Shown here in pieces: positions 1 to 5,681 of a stretch of 9,051 nt of DNA (position 1 is the stretch's first letter; each line of letters starts with the position of its first letter). The notes beneath the pieces are model-generated. The model was given only the letters and a program-made list of their open reading frames with translations. It searched no databases and was not told the origin of the DNA. The DNA lies in assembly GCA_017522745.1 (NCBI GenBank), contig JAFWYI010000146.1:1-9051 (forward strand). Reading direction: 5' to 3'. Position numbers and translations under genes: made by a program. Source of the stretch: Mailhella sp. Lineage in GTDB: Bacteria > Desulfobacterota > Desulfovibrionia > Desulfovibrionales > Desulfovibrionaceae.

Positions 1-1209
1 GAAGGGTGTGAGCGCTGCTCTCTGACTAAGTTCTTGGGCTGGATGACCTTCCTTGGGGTCATCTTCCTCTGGGGCCTCTATGCTGCTGTTCGCATCCTTG
101 GCCTGGGCCTTGGCGAAACCGGCATGGACGATTACTTCGGCTTCGGTCTGTGGATCACCTTCGACCTTGCCGTCATCGCCCTTGGCGCAGGCGCGTTCTT
201 CACCGGCGCCCTTCGCTACATCCTCAACATCGATGAACTGAAGAACATCGTGAACCTTGCCGCCGTTATCGGCTTCCTCTGCTACACCGGCGCCATGATG
301 ATCCTTGTTCTCGATATCGGTCAGCCGATCCGCTGCTGGTTCGGTTACTGGTACCCGAACGTGCATTCCATGCTCACCGAAGTTATCTTCTGTATCACCT
401 GCTACTGCATCGTTCTCATCCTTGAGTTCGTGCCGCTGATACTGGAGAACCGCCAGCTCATGAAGAACCGCTTCATCCACGCTCTGGCACATAACTTCCA
501 TGTGTACATGCCCATCTTCGCTGGTATCGGTGCCTTCCTGTCCACCTTCCATCAGGGCTCTCTCGGCGGCATGTACGGCGTCCTCTTCGGCCGCCCCTAC
601 CTGTTCCGCGAAGGCTTCTTCATCTGGCCTTGGACGTTCTTCCTGTTCGTCCTCTCTGCTGTCGCTTCCGGCCCCATGTTCACCGTGCTCGTCTGCAGCA
701 TCATGGAAAAGATGTCCGGTCGCAAGCTGGTCAGCTGGGATGTGAAGCAGCTCATGGGCCGCGTCGGTGGCACCATGCTCATCGTCTACACCTTCTTCAA
801 GTGCCTTGACAGCTGGTACTGGGCTGTCGATACGCTTGCTATCCAGGGCCTCACCTTCGACCAGATGTTCTATGGCTGGATCTATGGCAAGTGGCTGTTC
901 TGGGCTGAACACCTCATGCTCATCATCCCCATGTTCGTGCTGATGAAGAAGAAGCTGCGTGAAACGCCCTTCATCTTCTACACCATGCTCATTCTGGTCT
1001 GCACCAGCATCACGCTGAACCGTTACCTTCTCACGGTTCAGGGTCTGGCTATGCCCGTCATGCCTTTCGACAGCTGGTACACCTACGCTCCCAACTGGGC
1101 TGAATGGGCTTGCTGCGCTCTGGTCTTCGCGTATTCCGCCATGGCTCTTTCTCTGGCCTACCGTTATACGCCCATCTTCCCGCAGGAAGCTGAGCTGAAC
1201 AAGAAGTAA
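1..1209 (+). CDS. qrcD: QrcD-like NrfD-family membrane subunit of menaquinone reductase (5' partial)
   Basis: The frame is open from base 1 and reads EGCERCSLTKFLGW before any usable start, so the true start lies left of the window; the TTG at 34 is internal. About 402 codons are visible, ending with TAA at 1207-1209. The protein is very hydrophobic, and I count about ten membrane spans, as expected for the NrfD/PsrC family. Blocks such as FGFGLWITFDLAVIALGAG, WFGYWYPNVHSM, FHQGSLGGMYG and FIWPWTFFLF match what I recall of QrcD from Desulfovibrio. In that family QrcD sits in the inner membrane with QrcABC, which takes electrons from periplasmic cytochrome c3 and reduces menaquinone. qrcD is normally the last gene of qrcABCD, and the terminator directly downstream agrees. 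Family membership is secure. The exact paralogue (QrcD rather than HmcC, TmcC or DsrP) rests on motif recall, since qrcABC lie outside the window. Confidence 0.8.
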   Translation, partial: EGCERCSLTKFLGWMTFLGVIFLWGLYAAVRILGLGLGETGMDDYFGFGLWITFDLAVIALGAGAFFTGALRYILNIDELKNIVNLAAVIGFLCYTGAMMILVLDIGQPIRCWFGYWYPNVHSMLTEVIFCITCYCIVLILEFVPLILENRQLMKNRFIHALAHNFHVYMPIFAGIGAFLSTFHQGSLGGMYGVLFGRPYLFREGFFIWPWTFFLFVLSAVASGPMFTVLVCSIMEKMSGRKLVSWDVKQLMGRVGGTMLIVYTFFKCLDSWYWAVDTLAIQGLTFDQMFYGWIYGKWLFWAEHLMLIIPMFVLMKKKLRETPFIFYTMLILVCTSITLNRYLLTVQGLAMPVMPFDSWYTYAPNWAEWACCALVFAYSAMALSLAYRYTPIFPQEAELNKK

Positions 1210-1230
1210 GCGTGGATAAAAACTAACACT

Positions 1231-1267
1231 ACAAAGAAAGCGGCCCGCAAATGGCCGCTTTCTTTGT
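1231..1267 (+). terminator. Rho-independent terminator after qrcD
   Basis: Arms 1231-1245 and 1253-1267 pair perfectly over 15 bp around a 7-base loop (CGCAAAT). The stem has a GC-rich inner half (CGGCC/GGCCG) and an A-rich/T-rich outer half, so the T-rich tract lies within the 3' arm and the structure could work in both directions. It begins 22 bases after the qrcD stop and ends 20 bases before the next start codon. Confidence 0.9.
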
Positions 1268-1276
1268 AAGTTACAC

Positions 1277-1281
1277 AGGAG
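1277..1281 (+). promoter_or_regulatory. Ribosome binding site of the AT-rich orphan gene
   Basis: AGGAG lies 6 bases before the ATG at 1288, a standard spacing that fixes the start. Only 20 bases separate the qrcD terminator from this ATG. I see no convincing promoter there, so transcription may come from read-through or from a promoter overlapping the hairpin. Confidence 0.7.
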
Positions 1282-1287
1282 CAACGT

Positions 1288-1929
1288 ATGACATTTCTAA
1301 GTTATCATCATATTGATATCATGGATAAAAATACTTTATCATATGTTGACTTTTATATTAAAAATATATCATTAATAAAAATTTTTGAAACAAGCTACTA
1401 TAAAAATAGTTTTGGTCACGAGTATGACGAAGGATTAAATTTTGCCTATGAAGACATCACGTTTCCATCTTTACGTGATGCACAAATAGATGCTGAAAGA
1501 TCACGAAAGGCTGGACGTTATTTTACAATTAGAGAAAAATTATTCATTTATATTAAGACAAATGGTCCATCTTTTATAGTAAAAAACATGAAAGAATTAT
1601 TTAATAATGACGCAATATTAAATTACTACAATTCAAAAATAAAATATTCTGATATATACATTAAAAATAAAATATCATCCGTTAAATTTATTTTTGAGAT
1701 TTCTCTATACGCTTTATTTAGAAAAAATATCCATTTAGAATCTTATATAATAAAAAATCCACACGCATTACAGCTTAGTATACTTGATACCTATCCCACT
1801 TCAATATCTTTTTATACTTCTCAAAATAACGGACCTAATCTTCCTCTTGGATGGAGTAAAAATGAATATTCGATAGAAAAAAATGACTACTTATCTCAAT
1901 TTATTCGTAATATAAAATCTAATCTATAA
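1288..1929 (+). CDS. AT-rich orphan gene, hypothetical protein (213 aa)
   Basis: I do not recognise this protein. It starts at an ATG with a good AGGAG site and ends with TAA at 1927-1929. By my count bases 1321-1920 are about 25% G+C, far below the neighbouring genes, and the codons are correspondingly A/T-ending. The product is rich in Lys, Asn, Ile and Tyr and looks soluble, with no clear signal peptide or membrane span. Local features include a basic-acidic stretch near residues 61-75 (SLRDAQIDAERSRKAGR) and a PLGW near residue 186. The gene lies between the qrcD terminator and a bidirectional terminator shared with the convergent GTPase-HD gene, so it is a single-gene transcription unit. 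Composition and isolation suggest horizontal acquisition. A defence or cell-surface role is possible but nothing in the sequence shows it. Confidence 0.75.
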   Translation: MTFLSYHHIDIMDKNTLSYVDFYIKNISLIKIFETSYYKNSFGHEYDEGLNFAYEDITFPSLRDAQIDAERSRKAGRYFTIREKLFIYIKTNGPSFIVKNMKELFNNDAILNYYNSKIKYSDIYIKNKISSVKFIFEISLYALFRKNIHLESYIIKNPHALQLSILDTYPTSISFYTSQNNGPNLPLGWSKNEYSIEKNDYLSQFIRNIKSNL

Positions 1930-1976
1930 TAAGAAAGCAAGGCAATTCCCAATTATAGGATTGACTTGCTTTCTTA
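1930..1976. terminator. Bidirectional terminator between convergent genes
   Basis: The left arm (1930-1949) and right arm (1958-1976) pair as TAAGAAAGCAAG with CTTGCTTTCTTA, followed inward by a one-base mismatch, a CAAT/ATTG pairing, a one-base bulge and a CC/GG pair. A-rich and T-rich outer arms give a U-run in either direction. It lies right after the orphan gene's stop and about 20 bases from the stop of the convergent minus-strand gene, so it can serve both. Confidence 0.8.
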
Positions 1977-1996
1977 TGCAATAACAAAAAATTTGT

Positions 1997-3679
1997 TTAT
2001 TTCACGATCTTACCCATTTCCGCCTGAATAGCAGATTCACAGGAACGCATAGCGTCGATGGTCCGCTGGAAAAGTTCGTCCAGCGTCCATCCGAGGCGTT
2101 CTGCGCCTTCGCGAATGACATCACGTGAACAGCCAGCCGCGAACTTCTTATCCTTGAACTTCTTCTTGAGGCTGGAAACTTCCATGTCCATCACACTCTT
2201 GGAAGGACGCATGAGTGCCGCCGCGCCGATAAGCCCGGTGAGTTCGTCCACAGCGAAGAGGATCTTCTCCATCTGATGCTTGGGTTCAACATCGGAACAG
2301 AGACCATAGCCATGGCTGCAGACGGAATAGATGAAGCCGTCATCGAAGCCTGCCTGCTTGAGCAGAACAGGAGCGTGCTTACAATGCTCTTCGGGCCAGC
2401 GTTCAAAGTCGATATCGTGCAGGAGGCCTACCATGGCCCAGTGTTCCGCCTCAGCAGCAAAGCCCTGTTCATGGGCGAACCAGCGCATCACGCCTTCAAC
2501 CGTAAGCGCATGGAGCAGATGGAACGAGTCCTTATTGTATTCCTTGAGAAGGGCAATGGCCTGCGTACGATCCATGGTGTTTCCGTCCTTGGCCTCTTCA
2601 GACTGAGGGGCAAGATTTTCTTCCTTTATCTCAGCCTCCTGCTTCACCGGCTCCTTGGGGCTGGGTCTGCCGGGCTGTCGCTTCAGGGTCATCTTGTCGA
2701 TGTATTCCTCGAGCATGGCGATGCCGGATCCGGTGATGGCGGCACGACAATCGGCATAATCGAGTATCTTGCTCTTTTTCTCCGCCAGTTCAGCTTCAGG
2801 ATGGACACGCTGAGCGAGATATTCCAAAGTCGACTTGAAGGCAGAAGAGAAATTCTGGAGCTTGCGCCATTCCACCCGCTTTTCAGCCATGCCGGAACGG
2901 ACCTCCTCAGGAACGATGGCGGCCTCAAGCATCGCATCGCAGATACGCCAGTCGATGTACTGGGCAAATTCCAGCTCAAATACTGTGAGCGGATCACGGT
3001 CTATCATGCGCCGCCACACTTCCGTGCCCTTGGCCATCACCGGGATGACATCTATGGGCGTATTTTCGGGAACATGCTGGCTCACAGTATCCTTCACCTC
3101 TTTTATGATCTCGGTGAGGGATTCCTTCTCCACGTCGAGGCAATCGCATTTATTGAGGATGACGAGCAGAGGCATGCCGCCACGCTCACGCATCACACGC
3201 CCCATGTCCTGCAGGAGCGCCTCCTCGTCCTTGGTGTGGAGCTGCATCATGTCCAGCACAAGGAAGATATTGGTAAGCGGCAGATTTTCAAGGGCAAAAT
3301 ACGTTTCACCGCGATGTTCGCTATACTTGCTGGTGTTAGGCCCGGGCGTGTCGTAGAACACGATCATGCGCTTCTTTTCCAGATGAGGCAGACGCAGGCG
3401 GATATCCGCGGGGAGGTTCTCCTTCATCGTGCCGTTGTACGAAGCAAGGCGCTCCGCGCTGAGCGGGAACCATTCCGGGCTTTCCGAAGGATTACGGCAG
3501 ACATCCTCCTCGCACCACGGGTCGTGTACGATCTGAAACACCTGAGCCGTGGTGGCTCGGTTGCCGGCAGGGAATGCGCCGCGACCGAGAAGAGCATTGA
3601 GTACTGTAGATTTACCGGAACTCATACAACCCAGAATAAGTATGTGGAGCCCGGTATCGGGAATTCGGAATTCAGCCAT
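1997..3679 (-). CDS. Dynamin-family GTPase fused to an HD-domain hydrolase (560 aa)
   Basis: The N-terminal half is a GTPase. It has a P-loop GCMSSGKST at residues 17-25, paired threonines (43-44) in the G2 position, DTPG at 110-113 continuing as PNTS, and NKCD at 176-179. The TT pair and the DTPGPN signature are typical of bacterial dynamin-like proteins such as CrfC/YjdA. A charged, Pro/Glu/Lys-rich linker (about 331-368) leads to an HD domain (369-560) with His390, His421-Asp422 and Asp478 in the metal-binding order, plus His432 and His456. As I recall, HD proteins of this kind are usually stand-alone, about 190 aa, so this looks like a true fusion. I chose the ATG at 3679 because AGGAG lies 6 bases before it; the in-frame ATG at 3685 directly abuts that site. 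GTP and metal binding are well supported, but the HD substrate is unknown. Membrane remodelling is an inference from the dynamin family. Confidence 0.85.
   Translation of the reverse strand: MAEFRIPDTGLHILILGCMSSGKSTVLNALLGRGAFPAGNRATTAQVFQIVHDPWCEEDVCRNPSESPEWFPLSAERLASYNGTMKENLPADIRLRLPHLEKKRMIVFYDTPGPNTSKYSEHRGETYFALENLPLTNIFLVLDMMQLHTKDEEALLQDMGRVMRERGGMPLLVILNKCDCLDVEKESLTEIIKEVKDTVSQHVPENTPIDVIPVMAKGTEVWRRMIDRDPLTVFELEFAQYIDWRICDAMLEAAIVPEEVRSGMAEKRVEWRKLQNFSSAFKSTLEYLAQRVHPEAELAEKKSKILDYADCRAAITGSGIAMLEEYIDKMTLKRQPGRPSPKEPVKQEAEIKEENLAPQSEEAKDGNTMDRTQAIALLKEYNKDSFHLLHALTVEGVMRWFAHEQGFAAEAEHWAMVGLLHDIDFERWPEEHCKHAPVLLKQAGFDDGFIYSVCSHGYGLCSDVEPKHQMEKILFAVDELTGLIGAAALMRPSKSVMDMEVSSLKKKFKDKKFAAGCSRDVIREGAERLGWTLDELFQRTIDAMRSCESAIQAEMGKIVK
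2562..2590 (-). promoter_or_regulatory. Candidate internal translation start for the HD domain alone
   Basis: The Met at residue 369 (ATG at 2573-2575 on the minus strand) falls exactly at the beginning of the HD domain, where stand-alone relatives start. On the minus strand it is preceded by AAGGACGGAAACACC, giving either AAGGA at 10 bases or CGGA at about 6 bases from the ATG. Use of this start would yield a 192-aa HD protein. This is a prediction from spacing only. Confidence 0.35.
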
Positions 3680-3685
3680 ATCCAT

Positions 3686-3692
3686 CTCCTGC
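3686..3692 (-). promoter_or_regulatory. Ribosome binding site deciding the start of the GTPase-HD gene
   Basis: The minus strand reads GCAGGAG immediately before ATGGATATG. The site has zero spacing to the first ATG (3685) but 6 bases to the second (3679), which argues for the second. Confidence 0.6.
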
Positions 3693-3724
3693 TCGCTATG
3701 AAAGCGGCTTTACTGTTTTTTTCG

Positions 3725-3752
3725 AAGATACCTGATTGCCAGCCTAACGCAA
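3725..3752 (-). promoter_or_regulatory. Weak candidate promoter for the GTPase-HD gene
   Basis: On the minus strand TTGCGT (3752-3747), a 16-base spacer and TATCTT (3730-3725) resemble -35 and -10 elements, placed about 45 bases before the start codon. The -35 matches only half of the consensus, so this is a tentative call. Confidence 0.2.
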
Positions 3753-3779
3753 GGACTGTGTTGCCCGATCTCATGATTC

Positions 3780-4040
3780 CTTAGCCAATAGCCACTCTTG
3801 CGGTTGAAGTGCCTTTGAACTGTTCTTCTTCACGGGCCTGCCTGTTCCGCCACAAAATATCGTAAAAATATCTTCTTCAGCGGCGTGGAATATCCGCTGA
3901 CCTCCTGCCTCCAAGTTCTCCTCACCCCACTCATTCTATCCACTCATCCACCTGTTTTTATTTATTTATTAGCCCATCACAGGGTACACTCTTCCAAGAT
4001 CATAACTTTTTTCACATTTTCCAGTTTTTCTCATGAAAAA
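3780..4040. other. Intergenic stretch, partly AT-rich, no gene seen
   Basis: I find no supportable gene here. A 60-codon frame at 3885-4067 has no ribosome binding site and a composition unlike a protein. The stretch contains a 7-bp inverted repeat (TCAGCGG 3877-3883, CCGCTGA 3894-3900), a nearby short direct repeat of AAAATATC, and a T-rich, AT-rich section from about 3950. It is probably a spacer between divergent units; the inverted repeat could be an operator or an mRNA hairpin. Confidence 0.5.
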
Positions 4041-4044
4041 GCCA

Positions 4045-4071
4045 TTGTCATTAAAACGATCCTCTGATAAT
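4045..4071 (+). promoter_or_regulatory. Candidate sigma70-type promoter for the small membrane protein gene
   Basis: TTGTCA (4045-4050) and GATAAT (4066-4071) each match the consensus at five of six bases, but the 15-base spacer is short. Transcription would begin near 4078, leaving a leader of about 117 bases before the start at 4195. Confidence 0.35.
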
Positions 4072-4085
4072 TTACTCAAAAGTTC

Positions 4086-4101
4086 GGGATGACTGCTTGC
4101 A
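4086..4101 (+). promoter_or_regulatory. Alternative sigma54-like -24/-12 element
   Basis: GG (4087-4088), exactly ten bases, then GC (4099-4100) within CTTGCA fits the invariant GG-N10-GC spacing and the TTGC of the -12 box. The -24 box lacks the usual GCAC, so the match is partial. Confidence 0.2.
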
Positions 4102-4102
4102 C

Positions 4103-4180
4103 AAACAGGTCTCAAGTTCTACTTGTTTGACCCATTCCGAAAGGTTCTTGAAATCACTTTTTCGGGATTCTTTCCCGGAA
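4103..4180 (+). promoter_or_regulatory. Structured 5' leader with mutually exclusive hairpins
   Basis: Three stems are visible. AAACAGGT (4103-4110) pairs with ACTTGTTT (4121-4128). The segment 4134-4142 pairs with 4160-4168 (9 bp, one G-U). The segment 4161-4167 alternatively pairs with 4173-4180 (7 bp, one bulge). The last two share the middle segment and cannot form together. The ribosome binding site at 4184-4190 lies just after the last stem. This could be a riboregulator or only a stabilising leader. Confidence 0.3.
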
Positions 4181-4194
4181 GCTAGGAGGATCGT

Positions 4195-4287
4195 ATGGGT
4201 CTCGACGCCACTGTTCTCACCGTCTGCGCTGGTCTGATGAGCATCGTTGTCGTGGTCGGCTTCATGGCTACCAAGATTTATAAGTAA
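4195..4287 (+). CDS. 30-aa single-span membrane protein
   Basis: This short gene reads MGLDATVLTVCAGLMSIVVV followed by ten more residues ending KIYK, with TAA at 4285-4287. A near-perfect Shine-Dalgarno AGGAGGA (4184-4190) sits 4 bases before the ATG. Residues about 6-26 form one uninterrupted hydrophobic helix, and the two lysines at the end suggest the C terminus faces the cytoplasm. The codons (GGT, GCT, CTC, ATC, GTT/GTC) resemble those of the highly expressed-looking qrcD. The gene stands alone, with its own leader and two terminators. Small proteins of this shape are often accessory subunits of membrane complexes such as oxidases or transporters, but I do not recognise this one, and the neighbours do not name a partner. 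That it is a real gene is well supported by the start site, codons and terminators. Confidence 0.8.
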   Translation: MGLDATVLTVCAGLMSIVVVVGFMATKIYK

Positions 4288-4292
4288 GCGGA

Positions 4293-4326
4293 AAGAGCCT
4301 CATAATACAGGCTTTTCTTTCTTCTT
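4293..4326 (+). terminator. First terminator after the small membrane protein gene
   Basis: Arms 4293-4300 and 4309-4316 form an 8-bp stem (AGCCT/AGGCT core, one G-U pair) with an 8-base loop, followed by a T-rich tail to about 4327. It begins 5 bases after the stop codon. Confidence 0.65.
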
Positions 4327-4327
4327 T

Positions 4328-4370
4328 AGAGCCGGATTCTTTCCCTGAAAGTTTCCGGCTCTTGCTTTTA
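4328..4370 (+). terminator. Second, stronger terminator in tandem
   Basis: AGAGCCGGA (4328-4336) pairs perfectly with TCCGGCTCT (4354-4362), and an inner CTTT/AAAG stem (4339-4342 with 4348-4351) extends it. The tail TTGCTTTT follows. Together with the hairpin before it, this isolates the small gene from sbcDC. Confidence 0.8.
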
Positions 4371-4387
4371 ACTCCCTGGGACTGGCC

Positions 4388-4416
4388 ATGACAGCCGCGT
4401 TCGCACGTGGTATGCT
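4388..4416 (+). promoter_or_regulatory. Promoter of sbcDC
   Basis: ATGACA (4388-4393), a 17-base spacer and TATGCT (4411-4416) match sigma70 elements at five and four of six bases with ideal spacing. Transcription would start near 4423, leaving about 17 bases before the ATG at 4440. An upstream in-frame GTG at 4407 would lie before this start point, which supports 4440 as the sbcD start. Confidence 0.55.
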
Positions 4417-4439
4417 GCAGTAAACAGGATAGCAGGCCT

Positions 4440-5681
4440 ATGAACATCCTCCATACTTCCGACTGGCATCTTGGGCAGACCCTTTACGGCAAAAAGCGCC
4501 TTGAAGAATTCCGCCTTTTCCTCGACTGGCTGAAACAGCTCATCATCGACGAACACATCGACGTTCTGCTCGTTTCCGGCGACATCTTCGACAGTGCCCT
4601 CCCCTCCAATCACGCACAGGCGCTCTATTACCGCTTTTTGTGTGACGTCTCCTCCGGTCCCTGCCGCCATATCGTACTTACGGCCGGCAACCATGACTCC
4701 CCATCATTTCTCGATGCGCCGCGCGCACTCCTCAACGCACTGGATGTCCAAGTCATCGGCAATCCCCTTACACCAGAAGAGGAAGTTCTCACGCTCCGCG
4801 ACGCCGAAGGCGAAGCTCAGCTCCTCGTCTGTGCCGTACCGTTCCTTCGCGACAGAGATCTCTTCCGAGCCGTCAGCGGCGACACCTTTGAAGAACGCGA
4901 CCAGCAGCTCGCCGAAGGCCTGAAGGAGCATTATCGCCGCTGTGCCGATGAAGTGACCCGCCTTCGCTCTCTGTATGGTGATATCCCATCCATTGCCATG
5001 GGGCACCTTTTTGCCGCCGGCAGTACCGTTGCTGGCGATGACGGCGTCCGCGACCTGCGTATCGGCTCTCTCGGGCAGGTGGACGCGTCTGTGTTCCCCT
5101 CCGAATTCGACTACGTCGCCCTCGGTCATCTGCATATCCCGCAGATCGTCGCCAAGCAGGAACGCATCCGCTACTCCGGCTCACCTCTGCCTATGGGCTT
5201 TGGTGAGGCTGATCAGCAGAAAAAAGTTTTCATCATAGGATCTCAGGGACGAAAGCTGCAAACGCGCGGCATAGATGTCCCGCTCTTCCAGAAGCTGGAA
5301 CAGATCGCGGGAGATTGGGATCACATCGTCAGCCGCCTGGAAGAGCTTTCCCAACAGGGAGAGCCTGTGTGGGTCGAAGTCCTGTACACAGGGCCGACTA
5401 TCATCAGCGACCTCGCGGAACGCGTTCAGGCTGTCGTTTCCGGCCCGGTAGAGATACTCCGCGTCCGCAACGCTCTGACCTTCCGCCCCACGCTCATGCC
5501 AGCTGAGGATATGCCAGCCCTTGAGGACATGGATGTACACGACGTTTTCGAACAGCGTCTCAGCAGCCTGATACAGAAAGGCGACGTCTGCGAAAAACAG
5601 GTGGATGAACTTCGCAGCACCTACGCGGCGGCCGTCCGCGATCTTATGCAGAACAACGGAGATGACGAATGCGCATCCTGA
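4440..5681 (+). CDS. sbcD: SbcD, Mre11-like nuclease subunit of SbcCD
   Basis: This 413-aa protein opens with MNILHTSDWHLG, the canonical SbcD start. The calcineurin-like phosphoesterase motifs are all present: Asp8 and His10, GDIFD at 47-51 (Asp48), GNHD at 83-86, GH at 189-190, and GHLH at 230-233. SGSPLPMGF follows, as in the family. With SbcC it forms the Mn-dependent ATP-driven nuclease that cleaves hairpins, cruciforms and blocked DNA ends in the cytoplasm. The ATG at 4440 is preferred over the in-frame GTG at 4407 because it gives the family-typical N terminus and lies after the predicted transcription start. AGG (4434-4436) is close to the ATG and CAGGA (4425-4429) about 10 bases away, so the ribosome site is mediocre. 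The gene appears intact and overlaps sbcC by 13 bases, which points to translational coupling. Confidence 0.95.
   Translation: MNILHTSDWHLGQTLYGKKRLEEFRLFLDWLKQLIIDEHIDVLLVSGDIFDSALPSNHAQALYYRFLCDVSSGPCRHIVLTAGNHDSPSFLDAPRALLNALDVQVIGNPLTPEEEVLTLRDAEGEAQLLVCAVPFLRDRDLFRAVSGDTFEERDQQLAEGLKEHYRRCADEVTRLRSLYGDIPSIAMGHLFAAGSTVAGDDGVRDLRIGSLGQVDASVFPSEFDYVALGHLHIPQIVAKQERIRYSGSPLPMGFGEADQQKKVFIIGSQGRKLQTRGIDVPLFQKLEQIAGDWDHIVSRLEELSQQGEPVWVEVLYTGPTIISDLAERVQAVVSGPVEILRVRNALTFRPTLMPAEDMPALEDMDVHDVFEQRLSSLIQKGDVCEKQVDELRSTYAAAVRDLMQNNGDDECAS

Noticed and set aside
2276..3784. Long plus-strand frame of 502 codons
   Set aside because: It is antisense to the GTPase-HD gene, whose motifs are unmistakable. 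The plus frame has no domain, no ribosome site, and is open only because of G+C-rich codon structure.
3885..4067. 60-codon frame in the intergenic region
   Set aside because: No ribosome site, odd composition, lies in AT-rich leader/promoter sequence, and shares no feature with a known family.
4407..4439. GTG start extending sbcD by 11 residues
   Set aside because: The extension precedes the predicted transcription start and has no family counterpart; MNILHTSDWHLG is the standard N terminus.
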